Source: Acanthosepion pharaonis (taxonomy: Eukaryota > Mollusca > Cephalopoda > Sepiida > Sepiidae). From it: a stretch of 64,000 bases of DNA. A model generated the notes under the pieces. The model did not search any database and was not told where the DNA came from. It saw only the letters and a list, made by a program, of their open reading frames with translations. The stretch spans positions 849,501-913,500 of the forward strand of contig CAHIKZ030004135.1 of assembly GCA_903632075.3 (NCBI GenBank), written 5' to 3'. This document shows, piece after piece, positions 33,046 through 45,279 of the stretch (the first letter of the stretch is position 1; the number at the start of each line of letters is the position of its first letter). Position numbers and translations under genes: made by a program.

Positions 33046-33175
33046 AATAAAGTGTTCAGTTCGAAATTCCCTAATCGACATATACCTGAAGAAGGCTGAA
33101 TAGTACAACGACAGAAACGTTGTGATAATATCAAGACGAGGACATTACTGTGAGTGTAAATGGTTTAGATAATGA
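33046..33175 (+). mobile_element. SINE 3' domain
   Basis: AAAGTGTTCAGTTCGAAATT, ACCTGAAGAAGGCTGAATAG, AGAAACGTTGTGATAATATC and GACGAGGACATTACTG. 5' truncated copy of the GAAACGTTGTG family. Confidence 0.75.
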
Positions 33176-33404
33176 TTACTCTTCATTCCAGAAATTTAGA
33201 TTAAAATTTTCAATGGACAGGCTCGAATCCGGAGTTAAATGCGAAGGAAAACATCATTTCAATGTTTCCCGCTATAATTACTTGATTGTTCATGACATTA
33301 GATGGTTCAGATTTTACAAGTACAATATTATCAGTCAGTTATGATCCATGTGTGATACACGCTTAGGCGATCATCTGTCTTTCGATACATAACCAACGAG
33401 ACAG
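33176..33404. other. Spacer
   Basis: Unrecognised. Confidence 0.4.
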
Positions 33405-33640
33405 ATTTTTCCCGCAGTAGGTTTCCATTTCTTTCTGCGGTAGACCAGTTGCCATCCAAAGCTATAAAACCCAGTCTGCCCTGCTATTTATCCATAGACA
33501 GGGGAGAAGAAGAGGATTCATACTTTTCCCAAGGGTATTAGCACGTAAGTGAATGCAATGGATTCGACTGGAATTCGAACTCGGATCTCCGATTCCTCAA
33601 TCCGAAAGTCGTATCCAATATTCTAATTTCTTCTTTGCTG
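33405..33640 (-). mobile_element. tRNA-like SINE with shared core
   Basis: Minus strand: GGATTGAGGAATCGGAGATC, CGAGTTCGAATTCCAGTCGA (B box), core CATTCACTTACGTGCTAATA, CCCTTGGGAAAAGTATGAAT, CCTCTTCTTCTCCCC, then TAAATAGCAGGGCAGACTGG. The same unit lies on the plus strand at 54570-54760. Its 3' end differs from the 5S-headed copies. Confidence 0.75.
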
Positions 33641-33975
33641 ATTGCTTCCTTTCTAATGATGACGTCGATGAATAAATTCACCGCCAAGTGCAGGTTCAGA
33701 ATTAGAAGCTTCCAGGTTCACCAAAACCTGTTCCTGTCATCCATGCCCTATTGCCGTTTAGCTTTGCAGGTGTTAGTTGAAGGTGAAAGAAAATCAGAGT
33801 AGAAGAAAATGCTGCTGGCGTGAATTTGTTTAAGGTGGACGTCAACTTACCACGAAGTGACCCAAACACATAATTTCACGACATTTCTCTGCAACATATA
33901 TGGAATGAGAATCCACTTATGAAACTGTAACCGACTGCCGCCGACTTATAATTTCGAGTACGACTTCTGTAGTAT
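33628..33975. repeat. Duplicated block, first copy
   Basis: Aligns along its length with 34212-34568 in the same orientation. Shared landmarks: AGAAGCTTCCAGGTTCA, AAACCTGTTCCTGTCAT, TTTAGCTTTGCAGGTGTTAG, GAGTAGAAGAAAATG, ATATATGGAATGAGA. The identity is moderate. No coding function recognised. Confidence 0.8.
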
Positions 33976-34211
33976 GTCTATCATGCGTAGCTCTCTTTAT
34001 CTGCGTGTTCAACCATTGAGATCTGTTGTAATCGCCACTTGCTTGTTCCAACGTTGGGATCATTGGGGTTGCTCGCGCATAGTTTGGGTCCTCGGAGTCT
34101 AAAATTCTCGATGGCATCGCTCTCACAGTCATTGGCCTAGACAAAGAACGACCATTAGGGATACGTATATATTGTCATATTATATTGTCGTCGTCGGCAT
34201 TATCTCATATC
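33976..34211. other. Spacer between duplicated blocks
   Basis: A 75-codon minus-strand frame (33917-34144) overlaps the first block. It has no recognised motif and I do not call it a gene. Confidence 0.4.
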
Positions 34212-34568
34212 CAAGAATTGAATTCTTTCTTTGATGATAGCTTCTTCTATGATGATGATGTTGATGACTAAATTTGCCGTCAATGTGCAGCTCGAGGACT
34301 AAAAGCTTCCAGTTTCATGAAAACCTGCTCCCATCATACATCCCCTATGTCGTTTGGCTTTGCAAGAGTTGGTTGAAGCTGCAAGAAAGTAAGAGTAGAA
34401 GAAAATGTCGATGGCGTGAATCTTAGCATGCCATCAAGTGACCCACACACTTGATTTCCTGACCATCTTTTTCGTCATATATGGAATGAGACATGTGAAA
34501 TGCAGTTATGAAACAGCAAAGGACGCCAGATGACTCTGTCATAATTTCCAGTGGCGCCTTCCGTCATG
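34212..34568. repeat. Duplicated block, second copy
   Basis: Landmarks AAAAGCTTCCAGTTTCATGA, AAACCTGCTCCCATCAT, GTTTGGCTTTGCAAGAGTTG, GAGTAGAAGAAAATGTCG and ATATATGGAATGAGAC parallel 33628-33975. Confidence 0.8.
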
Positions 34569-36734
34569 AAATTAAAGTATGTAAAACTTATATAAGGTCT
34601 TCTTCAATGGCAACAATTTAAAGTGTCGACCTTTTATGATAAAGTAGACGTCCTTAAAGTGAAAATTATGTCGGACCTTAAAAATCTTAGTTACTGAAAC
34701 AAATATGTCAAAATGTCATTACACTTTTGGAATATCAAGTAAAAAAGGGAAAAATTCGATTGATGGTAGATTGGAAGAAATTATCAACAAAGATTGCATC
34801 CATTGGTTCTGTTTTCAAACCAATCTGTGCTTTAGGAAATGTCAAACAATTTTACTCTCAAAAACGTCAGCTATGCCTGGAAACCATGTTAGAAGGAAGA
34901 CCATATCGTGATAGTCTTCTACAATAAAATTTAGCTTTCATCTCAGTTTGAATTCAAAACCACCGTTGTAATGCCAATTCACACGAAACAAAAATTTCTT
35001 AGAATGATTACGCAGTCCCATCTTTAAACATAACGTTTCAAATCTTTTATCATCTATTTTTCGTATTAAAAATATAATACTGTGGTCCTTTGGGGGATTC
35101 TCAAAGGAGCTGGAATATTTATCTATTTTGATAAAAAGATATCGGCAAGAATTAGACAAAGGAAAACATTTTTCCCATGAGAACGGTTTGTTTAGAGAGG
35201 AAAAACGTTTACTTCTCGAAAAAAATAATAGTAAAATCTGTTTTCATAAAAAATTTAAAAAAATAGTGAGTAATTATATCAAATGTCCACTAAAGTCAGA
35301 AATGAAAGTAACAGTTAATGAATAAAGAAACTCCGAGATTACTTTGGGAAAATAAATTCCTTCGTCGTCAGTCTAACTTGTCCGAACAAGTTAGAAATCT
35401 TAAATGTTTTGCATTTTTTAATAAACGCTTTACTTTCTAAGGCAACGAATGTATTAACCACCATATTTGTTTTAGAAATAGTATTGATTTTATTATCGAC
35501 AGAGAAGATACTGTGTAGCGTTGTTATTTTTCGAAAAATACACACCCTAATCAAAGTCTTTTCTACACTTGGATAATTTCTAATCTTTAAAACCTCTTAT
35601 CGTCGCATTAAGGAATCTTTTGATATAAATATAAATAACAAACAGAAAATTACCTGTACTTCTTTTCTATTTAATTTATAGTTACGAACAGGTTGAAAAC
35701 ATACGAAGTGATTTAGATAAAGATAGATTGATAGTAGTGTAAATTCATAGATGTACCATTTTATCTCTGTATATACAAATAAAAACAGGAGACGAAATAT
35801 GGCAGACGTAAAATGATCAATTAAAATCGGCTACTGAGTTTGTGATTTGGAGGGCCCTCTTCGAACGTGGATAGCTTTCTCGTGAGAATGTAAGAGTCTC
35901 TGTCTTTTCCCTCTCAAGTGAGGTGCTCATATGCCTTCCTGTCATCCGTTTGTCACGTGTTTACATTCTAAACGCATCTGGTTCGTCTACCTGTTTACAT
36001 ACCTCCAGAAACCACTGACATCTTGTGAGGTGGGAATCTGCACCTCGTACCTATGAGTTCACATTTCATATTAACCCGCTAATGCACCTGGCGTCTCTGA
36101 TGCTCTGATGTGCCACTGAATGAAAAGTCTATTTTGGCATCATCTGGAGTGAGTCCAATATATATTGGTATCCTGGCAGAACAAAAGTTCACTGAATACA
36201 TTAAATTCGATTCTAACCACCTTGTATTTCCTGGCCCGAGTCACTTATTGCCGCACTTACAATGCAAATGAACTGAAAATTTATAAGGTTCGGTAGGATT
36301 TGCTTAACTTGGAAATCACAGTTTCAACATTTGGAAATGGAACACTGTTTCAATTGTCTATTTCTCATTCTAACTAGAAGTGTTCATTTTCTTTCTGTTT
36401 TCCTCAAAACCTCCTTGTTACTCACATGTCCAGTCTATGGAATTCACAACATCTTTGCATCTTATTATCATATAGAAAGAGGAAATTACCTAAGAGTTCA
36501 GTACTTTTTGTTTCTAACAAAATTTCCCTGTTATGTTAGTTTAAAGAATTATTTTAAATAAGATCATCATGTTCTCAAGTACACGAGAACTAAGGCGTGT
36601 ATTTATGCCAAAAAGAATTACCGTTGTAAATGTATCAAAATAATGACGAGTAATGTTAGTTTTCCATACAAAAACAGCCAAGCGAAGAATCCTGAAACAG
36701 ATTTTCTTCGCTTTGGTTGCGATCTGTTAGATAT
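34569..36734. other. No gene seen
   Basis: About 2.2 kb without microsatellites or recognised elements. Small frames (for example 35128-35325, lysine-rich) have no family match I can name. A 10-bp-arm palindrome TAACTTGTCCGAACAAGTTA lies at about 35372. This relatively repeat-poor stretch could be unique intergenic or intronic DNA. Confidence 0.5.
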
Positions 36735-36916
36735 TATTGTATTTTGGGATTCCTTACTTAGTCCGAGAATATTTTCAGCACCAACTTCCTATTTTATGTA
36801 TGATAGACTCTTCCGTTTAACTATAATTATTTCAAGACGGAAGAGTCCATCATACAAAAAACGGGAGATACATTTCTAATCACCCTTTATATGAGATGGA
36901 ATCCCAAAATACTATT
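36735..36916. repeat. Nested hairpin MITE-like element
   Basis: Outer arms TATTGTATTTTGGGATTCC (36735-36753) and GGAATCCCAAAATACTATT (36898-36916) pair 17 of 19. Inner arms TGTATGATAGACTCTTCCGT (36797-36816) and ACGGAAGAGTCCATCATACA (36837-36856) pair 19 of 20 around a 20-nt loop. Confidence 0.8.
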
Positions 36917-36932
36917 GTTTAGTATTTTTTCA

Positions 36933-36933
<1 letters not shown>

Positions 36934-37001
<68 letters not shown>
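36934..37001. repeat. (AT)n(AG)n compound microsatellite
   Basis: About 44 bp AT then about 24 bp AG. Confidence 0.95.
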
Positions 37002-37262
37002 TAAAGGGAGATGTTTGTATTTATAAACATAAAAGCAGAATTGTTATCCAACATTGCTTCTTATTACTACAAAAAAATGGTTTTATTTATTGGGTACACG
37101 TGTTTGAGCAGATATTTTTGTTCATTCCTTTTTTTAACGGTTAAATTAATGTCTACCGGATGGAAGGTCGATAATAGCAATTAAAGAAAAAGTCCTATTT
37201 TTAAGCCAAATGTACCTTAACATTTAAGCCACGGGAAATCGTCATGGCAAAAGTAAATATTC

Positions 37263-39335
<2,073 letters not shown>

Positions 39336-39395
<60 letters not shown>
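39336..39395. repeat. (GATA)n microsatellite
   Basis: About 15 GATA units. Confidence 0.95.
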
Positions 39396-39509
39396 GTGCC
39401 TGGTGGATATATTATTGCATAAAACGCACACAAAACGATCTTCATTAAATATATATATATATAAAGATATGGGAATAATAGATAATAGACCTCCTTTTGG
39501 GTGGGCGTG

Positions 39510-39513
<4 letters not shown>

Positions 39514-39556
<43 letters not shown>
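39514..39556. repeat. (AT)n microsatellite
   Basis: About 43 bp of AT, followed by a short GT stretch. Confidence 0.95.
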
Positions 39557-39559
<3 letters not shown>

Positions 39560-39899
39560 TGTGTGTATTGTGTGCGTATTAACATTCACGCCCATACATG
39601 TAGAAGCAGCTTCTGCCTTCGTACACAAGCACTTACTGTTTCAGACTTCAAATAAGAAATAATCTATTAGGATCCATTAAAGACGACCTTACTCTTACAT
39701 ACCCCTCGGTAGTAGAACGGGGCGGGGCTGATAGGTGATGGGACCTGAATCTTCTTCCGTTCCAAAGTCAAAGCTTTTAAACCATCAACCAGGGAAAAGC
39801 ATGACAAGGTCTTGCGAGGCAACTTCCGACCGTTTCCCACGTGCACCGCACGAACCTAACCAACTTTTTCGATCGACTCGAAACTTACATGGCCAAAGA
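39557..39899. other. No gene seen
   Basis: GC-richer unrecognised sequence leading into a tRNA-like SINE. Confidence 0.45.
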
Positions 39900-40065
39900 G
39901 CATTCCTCATAGTGCAATGGTTAGCATTCGGATTTACCAAGTTATTAGGTTCAATGCTAAAGCGGGGTGCATAAATGTGGCCTTGTGTCCGACTTTGTCA
40001 AACCCACATGCATCAGGGCGACTGTGGCCATGAAGAAAGTCATCACATGGGCATGAGCATAGTTT
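39900..40065 (+). mobile_element. tRNA-like SINE
   Basis: CATAGTGCAATGGTTAGCAT is a good A box. AGGTTCAATGCTAAAGC is a degraded B box about 35 bp on. The body GTGGCCTTGTGTCCGAC, CATCAGGGCGACTGTGGCCA ends in a T run at 40065. Confidence 0.6.
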
Positions 40066-40214
40066 TTTTAACCTCTAAATAATTATGAAGGCTTCACTGT
40101 CTTCACAGGTTCACTGTCTTTTGTATATTCCCAGTGGAACGTTTATTTTATTTACTTGTAAAATTGAAAATCTCTTCGCTTTTATCACACGTGGATAGAT
40201 ACGATCAGATTGAT

Positions 40215-40556
40215 TCTTTTTCTACGGATTATCAAACCTTTACAGGTTATTTAAAGCCAGAAAATATTTTTAGATTGTAATATCTTTTTGAAATAATAAT
40301 AGATTAGTGATACAAGTATTACTAATTAACCTATAGCTAGGTTAGAAGAGGTCTATCTATAGCTTTCCCAAGGGTAATTATGCGTAAGTTAATATAAATA
40401 ACATAACAGGAGCTGGAACTCGTCTCTCTGATTAACAAATCCGTATCATTATCCATTACACCACCCGCACATCTAAGATTACATCACCTTGTATTCCCAA
40501 GCTGTCACCCATTAGGTATGATGTTGCTTTAACTTCGGTAATTGTGCTGGAATCGC
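40215..40556 (-). mobile_element. 5S rRNA/tRNA composite SINE
   Basis: Minus strand from about 40555: GCGATTCCAGCACAATTACC, GAAGTTAAAGCAACATCATA, then ATGGGTGACAGCTTGGGAAT, ACAAGGTGATGTAATCTT. This is the 3' two-thirds of 5S rRNA, lacking a short middle segment. GGTGGTGTAATGGATAATG (tRNA-type A box) and ACGAGTTCCAGCTCCTG (B box) follow. The shared core TTAACTTACGCATAATTACC, CTTGGGAAAGC is next. The 3' end is TTACAATCTAAAAATATTTT, TTTAAATAACCTGTAAAGGT, TTGATAATCCGTAGAAAAAG. The 5' side meets a CTG, TTG and TTC tract. Confidence 0.8.
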
Positions 40557-40559
40557 TGC

Positions 40560-40682
40560 TGCTGCTGTTGTTGTTGTTTCTTCTTCTTCTTCTTCTTCTT
40601 CTTCTTCTTCTTCTTCTTCTTCTTCTTCTTCTTCTTCTTCTCCTCCTCCTCCTCCTTCTTCTTCTTCTTCTTCTTCTTCTTC
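40560..40682. repeat. (TTC)n microsatellite with CTG/TTG edge
   Basis: About 105 bp of TTC with a CTCCTCCTCC interruption near 40641. The left edge is GCTGCTGCTGTTGTTG. The minus-strand poly-Arg frame is repeat translation. Confidence 0.95.
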
Positions 40683-41006
40683 TATCTGATTGAACGATTT
40701 CTTCCTCTCTTATATTTTCACTTTTCCAGTCATCAACGCCATTTTCTGACACCTGTCATCAAGCGATAAGAAACATTTTTTATTTTAAATTAAAATAAAA
40801 ATGTCTGTCTCGTTAAAACAGAAACATTGATGAATTGTGAACAAGATTAAACCAAAATTACTTACTTTTTTTTCCTAAAAAGCAGTGAAAAACAACTTCT
40901 TATGCAGCCGTTGAAATAGTAAGTAGCTTCTCCTTTTCCATCTCCACCTTGATGATTAGCCTGCATAACAGACAGCATGCCCTGGTTCCCAAGCCACCTT
41001 TCGCCC

Positions 41007-41009
<3 letters not shown>

Positions 41010-41053
<44 letters not shown>
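41010..41053. repeat. (AT)n microsatellite
   Basis: About 44 bp of AT. Confidence 0.95.
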
Positions 41054-41056
<3 letters not shown>

Positions 41057-41189
41057 TAAAACGAAAGATGTTCCCCGTGTACTTCTTATAATATATCGGT
41101 TTAATAGGGCGTTTAAGGAAATTCGAGGAATAAAAAGACAACAAAAAGATAAAAATATCAACAATAAGATTGATGGTGTTTAATATACA

Positions 41190-41540
41190 GAGTGTTTGAA
41201 AAGTAATTACCCATTTTAAAGTACTTATATTTTATTTATTAACTATATTTTTTACAAGAAGTGAATATGAGATGAAAGCGTTTAGTATGAGATTTTATTT
41301 CAAATTCGATATGGGCACCAAGTTTCGCTACCGCCCTGGAATTTCATCAACTGATTTCAACCGGAACTCTTATGGTATGGAAGACATAACTTCTTGTATT
41401 CGACCTTTATGTTCTTCCATAGTCTTGATCTGGTGTAGTAGACTTACTTCTTTAAACAACACCAAAGACAAAAGTCACAGGATGTTAAGGTCAGGACTCC
41501 TGGCTGACCACTCTAGAGAGTTACTTTTCAGTCAGTAGGT
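41190..41540 (-). mobile_element. Tc1/mariner-like remnant
   Basis: The left end CAGAGTGTTTGAAAAGTAAT, TACCCATTTTAA resembles terminal repeats of DDE transposons. AGTTACTTTTCAGTCAG at about 41519 may be its degraded inverted partner. The minus-strand frames resemble only the C-terminal tail of such transposases (AVAKLGAHIEFEIKSH in place of a GGHFEH-type end). Tentative. Confidence 0.35.
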
Positions 41541-41862
41541 ATATTAGTAGGCCTTTTGTCTAAACCGAAATGTACTTTTTCAACAAGACGAGAAATAAAC
41601 AATGAAGTGGGATTCATTCTTCCGGTGAATTTTGTTGTTGTTTTTAGTTGTTTTTTGTTTTTGTTTTGTTTTGTTTTGTTTTTTCATGTCTTGTATTACT
41701 GTAAGAAAATTTAAATTGGTCTTGTAGTTTGCCACGATTATGGTTGTGGAGGGTTTGTAGAAGTCTCTCTGTGGAAACTATGTTCTCTGATTAAATCTAA
41801 ACATCTGTTTAATCCTTTAATATGCAATTCTATTTTGAAAATGAGTTTCAACTCTGATTTCC

Positions 41863-41865
<3 letters not shown>
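41541..41865. other. Spacer, no gene
   Basis: Includes a G-containing T-rich tract (TTTTGTTTTG) at about 41640-41685. Confidence 0.5.
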
Positions 41866-41910
<45 letters not shown>

Positions 41911-42110
41911 TATGCAAACTTAGGTAATCCGTATGGGTAGACCCGAGGAGGATGATATCCAGAGAGCTCAATGTAAAATTCAGAGCAGATATGTTTGAAT
42001 AAAAAAACAGACCACGTTAAGATTCCATGTAATAAGCTATTTCACCATAACCCCTTTAACAGGGTTCTGGATCATCAGACTTTACTTCCAAAAGCTGAAA
42101 TGAAAAATGA
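41866..42110 (+). repeat. (AT)n followed by dispersed repeat
   Basis: AT run to 41907, then a unit with AGGTAATCCGTATGGGTAGA, CCCGAGGAGGAT, AGAGAGCTCAATGTAAAATT, AACAGACCACGTTAAG, TCCATGTAATAAGC and GGATCATCAGACTTTACTTC. The same unit, rearranged, occurs at 44051-44316, also after an AT run. Confidence 0.8.
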
Positions 42111-42124
42111 AAAGAAATTTACAC

Positions 42125-42126
42125 AC

Positions 42127-42162
<36 letters not shown>
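42125..42162. repeat. Short (AT)n(GT)n
   Basis: Compound array of about 38 bp. Confidence 0.9.
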
Positions 42163-42540
42163 TTGAACATCTGAAATGAAATACACTAAAGATGAAAAGT
42201 ACAGGTAATATGATTAGATTAGAGTAAATGATCAAACATATTGCTGAATACGGGCATTATAATTGTCAAAATATGATACTGAATGTGTTCAGATCGCATA
42301 TTAATACATTCTGTCGTTAAAACAGGCATTTGTTCTCGCATGCTTTTGATCTTTCTGATGGCGAATACCATCATGTGATACATTAACCACCGCTTCTTGC
42401 ACCGTTTGATCAACAGTTCTGGCCAAGGAAGCTGTCGGACATTATGCAGTTGGTCATCACGGAACTACTTTGCAGATAGGGTAAACCATACTTAGCGAAA
42501 GATAGAAACATGGGAATAGTATTAAATACAACACGCAACT
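42163..42540. other. No gene seen
   Basis: Unrecognised mixed sequence. Confidence 0.5.
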
Positions 42541-42634
42541 TAGAAGAAGAAGAAGAAGAAGAAGAAGAAGAAGAAGAAGAAGAAGAAGATTTACATTGGG
42601 TTAGTGACAAATATGATGCATCGCTCTCTCTCAC

Positions 42635-42674
<40 letters not shown>
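42541..42674. repeat. (GAA)n and (AT)n microsatellites
   Basis: About 15 GAA units at 42543-42589 and AT at 42637-42674. Confidence 0.95.
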
Positions 42675-42675
<1 letters not shown>

Positions 42676-42889
42676 GTGTGTCTCTTATGCATCAACAGGT
42701 AGATAGATAATTTTACGCAGAACACGTAATAAAAAATCTAATAATACAAGTGCTCAATTCTTTGGAACAATCTAAGATCGAGCTAAAATTAATTATAGCA
42801 ATGCGTTGGTTCGATCACTTTCGCTTTTCGTCTAGAAGTATTATACGTAGGACTCGCTGCCGAAAGGCGAAAATGAACTGGCTGATGAG

Positions 42890-42892
<3 letters not shown>

Positions 42893-42955
<63 letters not shown>

Positions 42956-43045
42956 GCACATCTACGTTTGTGTAGGTGTAAACATTTTTTGTTTTCACTT
43001 ATATGGATTGCCGTACGTTCCTTTTTCGTTTCCTGTGTAACCTTT

Positions 43046-43126
<81 letters not shown>
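42893..43126. repeat. (AT)n and (TG)n microsatellites
   Basis: AT at 42893-42954 and a perfect TG array of about 76 bp at 43051-43126. Confidence 0.95.
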
Positions 43127-43127
<1 letters not shown>

Positions 43128-43129
43128 CC

Positions 43130-43720
43130 CATGTTGCCCATTCTGATTATTTGGCCGGGAATGTTCACGGACATAAAAATGAATGAATTTCTCTCGTCGA
43201 AAACTTTAGCGAACCAGTTTTAGTGGCCGCCGCCGCCGCCGCCGCCGCCGCCTCTTTGCTGCCAAGAATTGACCAGCGGACTAGCAACGAATGTCTCTAC
43301 CTTTGACATCGCAAGGAAATTTTATCAGCGGGGAAATTGAATAACGGCATCTCTTCGCCTCCAACGATACAAAAGAATAAGATTTATCTCGAGTGAAGCG
43401 GAGAAAAATATAGTTTGCTATACACGTCATACCCGAATCTCTTCCTTTGTTTTCTTTCGCCTGGAAGCCTATATTTTGTAATCTCGCGGCTACTTCTCGT
43501 TTTAGCCCTAATCTCGTCGCTCATCTTGTTCTCGCGCTTATCTCATTATATATCTCGTTTTAGTGCTTATCTCATTTCCCATAAAGCGAGGTTACTTTCT
43601 TAGCAAGCGCGTTCTCGTTTTTACGATATCTTTCCATTTAATATCGCGTGTATTCTCGCATTCTCTCGTTATTCTACTCACCTTATCGTTCTTTTGAACT
43701 TCGATAAGCAATCTTTTTCA
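43130..43720. other. CpG-containing block with (CCG)n
   Basis: A (CCG)n array of nine units at about 43227-43253 sits in a GC-richer block. 43430-43690 is pyrimidine-rich with many TCTCG words, in a loosely repeating pattern (TCTCGTTTTAG, GCTTATCTCA). CpG density is above the surroundings. A promoter-proximal region is possible, but no exon or TATA element is evident. Confidence 0.35.
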
Positions 43721-44020
43721 GGTTTTTTTTTTTTTCTTTACTTTTATTGTTTTCATAACTCTTGTTTTGGTTACGCTTTCGTGTCTGCTTTATTTCTGAC
43801 ATTTTCTTGCGTTCATTTGGGCCTCATTTTTATAACATTCTGCCTTTTCATTCTTTATGTATTCATGTAATCACTTATGTTTCCATCTCTATATCACTTC
43901 TTCTTCTCTATCTATCCCCCTTTTTTCTCTTCTGAAGTAGATAGATTGATAGATAGATTTATGTGGAAACAACTTTCTTATCCCATTTCTTTCCTTACCG
44001 TCCTCTTGATATGAATTATA

Positions 44021-44021
<1 letters not shown>
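43721..44021. other. Pyrimidine-rich, no gene
   Basis: T/C-rich sequence with short GATA units near 43940-43958. Confidence 0.5.

Positions 44022-44086
<65 letters not shown>
44022..44086. repeat. (TC)n(AT)n compound microsatellite
   Basis: TC to about 44050, AT to 44086. Confidence 0.95.
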
Positions 44087-44089
<3 letters not shown>

Positions 44090-44316
44090 GTTAGTATGAA
44101 AAACTAGGTAATCCGTATGGGTAAACCCAAGGAGGATAAAATTCAGAGAGCTCAATGTAAACCCAGAGCAAATAATTTAAATAAAAACAGACCACTTTAA
44201 GGACTGCGGATCATCAGACTTTACTTCCAAAGACTTCTTGGAAGTAAAGTCTGATGATCCGCAGTCCTTTAAAAGGGCTGTGGTGAAATAATTTATTACA
44301 TGGAACCTTAAATATA
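44090..44316. repeat. Dispersed repeat with perfect 32-bp-arm hairpin
   Basis: 44105-44198 repeats the family unit of 41908-42022. Next come perfect inverted arms 44199-44230 (starts AAGGACTGCGGATCATC) and 44238-44269 around a 7-nt loop (AGACTTC). The strand-inverted family sequence then continues (GGGCTGTGGTGAAATAA, TTATTACATGGAA). It is a fold-back version of the family. Confidence 0.9.
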
Positions 44317-44321
44317 TATAT

Positions 44322-45066
44322 ACAGGGTTATTCAGAAAGAATGAACCGATTTCATTAAGCAATATATTAATAAAGAAAAGCAATAGAAAACTCCAGCCAA
44401 GTCACGAGTATTCTACTGACTTTTATTTCCTTTCTTACATGTGTTCAATGTGGCCACCACCTGCAGCACGGGCAACATCAACGCCATAAGAGAATTCCTC
44501 CTAGACGCGTATCAGCATATTCTGATCCACTGAGTTGATTGCTGTTGTTATTTGATGTTTAAGGTCATCAAGGTTAGTAGGTAGCGCTGGAACATAAACG
44601 CGATCTTTTACGTATCTGCATAATACAAAAATCACACACGTTGAGGTCTGGGGATCTCGCAGGCCAAGGACAAAGAGCAAGTTTTTGGTAAGTGTCTGAA
44701 CGAGGCGTAGTCTGTAAGGTTTCAAATGTAGACGTCTTCTTAGCACACGCCAGATAGTGGATTGAGAGATCGCAAGCTGACGGCTAGTTCAATTTGTGGA
44801 CTTCCGTGGACTCCCTTCAAATGCAGCACAGATTCTCTCGACTTGTTCTTCCGAAATTTGTAGTCGTCCTGGACATTTTCTTTTAAACAGACACCCACTC
44901 ACTTGAAACTGATTAGAATACCGTCGAATATTCAGAGGATAGGGTGGCCATACAAAACTTTAAAAATCTCCTCTTTGAAATGGTCGCTGACTCATTCCAT
45001 GACGATGCTCGAGAACTGAAGCAATGCGTCATGAAATCGGTTCATTCTTTTTAAATAAACCTCAAT
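44322..45066 (-). mobile_element. Tc1/mariner-like (DDE) transposon, internally deleted
   Basis: The left end ACAGGGTTATTCAGAAAGAA then TGAACCGATTTCA (44322-44354) and right end TGAAATCGGTTCATTCTTTT then TAAATAAACCTC (45031-45063) form inverted repeats. A minus-strand transposase remnant lies between them. At 745 bp it lacks the central part of the gene. Confidence 0.8.
44440..45010 (-). pseudogene. DDE transposase of a Tc1/mariner-like element, deleted core
   Basis: N-terminal part (about 45000-44700): MSQRPFQRGDF, CPGRLQISEEQVERICAAFE, SPRKS, SRQLAISQSTIWRVLRRRLH and LKPYRLRLVQTLT. This is a helix-turn-helix domain with the linker that usually precedes the first catalytic Asp. The sequence then jumps to WPARSPDLNVCDFCI (third acidic residue, one frame) and RYVKDRVYVPALPTNLDDLK (next frame), ending in a GGGHIEHM-like tail near 44447. 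The first and second catalytic Asp segments are missing. An 81-codon frame remains open (44501-44746). Confidence 0.75.
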
Positions 45067-45279
45067 AGTAATATCTAAAATCAAATTTTCATGTTGCATG
45101 TTGCTTGTCGCTACGACCACTTGTCAAAAGAGTTGATTGTAAAAATTAATTCTGACGATTGGATGCAATCTCTGTAAAAAGTCGAGTAAGGAAAAAATAA
45201 ACAAACATTTAATTTTATTTCTTATCTTAAATACTCTATCTCTTGATTTTTTTTTAAACTGTAACCAGAGAACTTATGT
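45067..45279. other. Spacer
   Basis: Unrecognised. Confidence 0.4.

Noticed and set aside
33917..34144. 75-codon minus frame between duplicated blocks
   Set aside because: The frame is not preserved in the second block and carries no known domain.
40456..40752. Poly-Arg protein on the minus strand and Phe/Ser frame on plus
   Set aside because: Translation of the (TTC)n array; no codon or composition evidence of selection.
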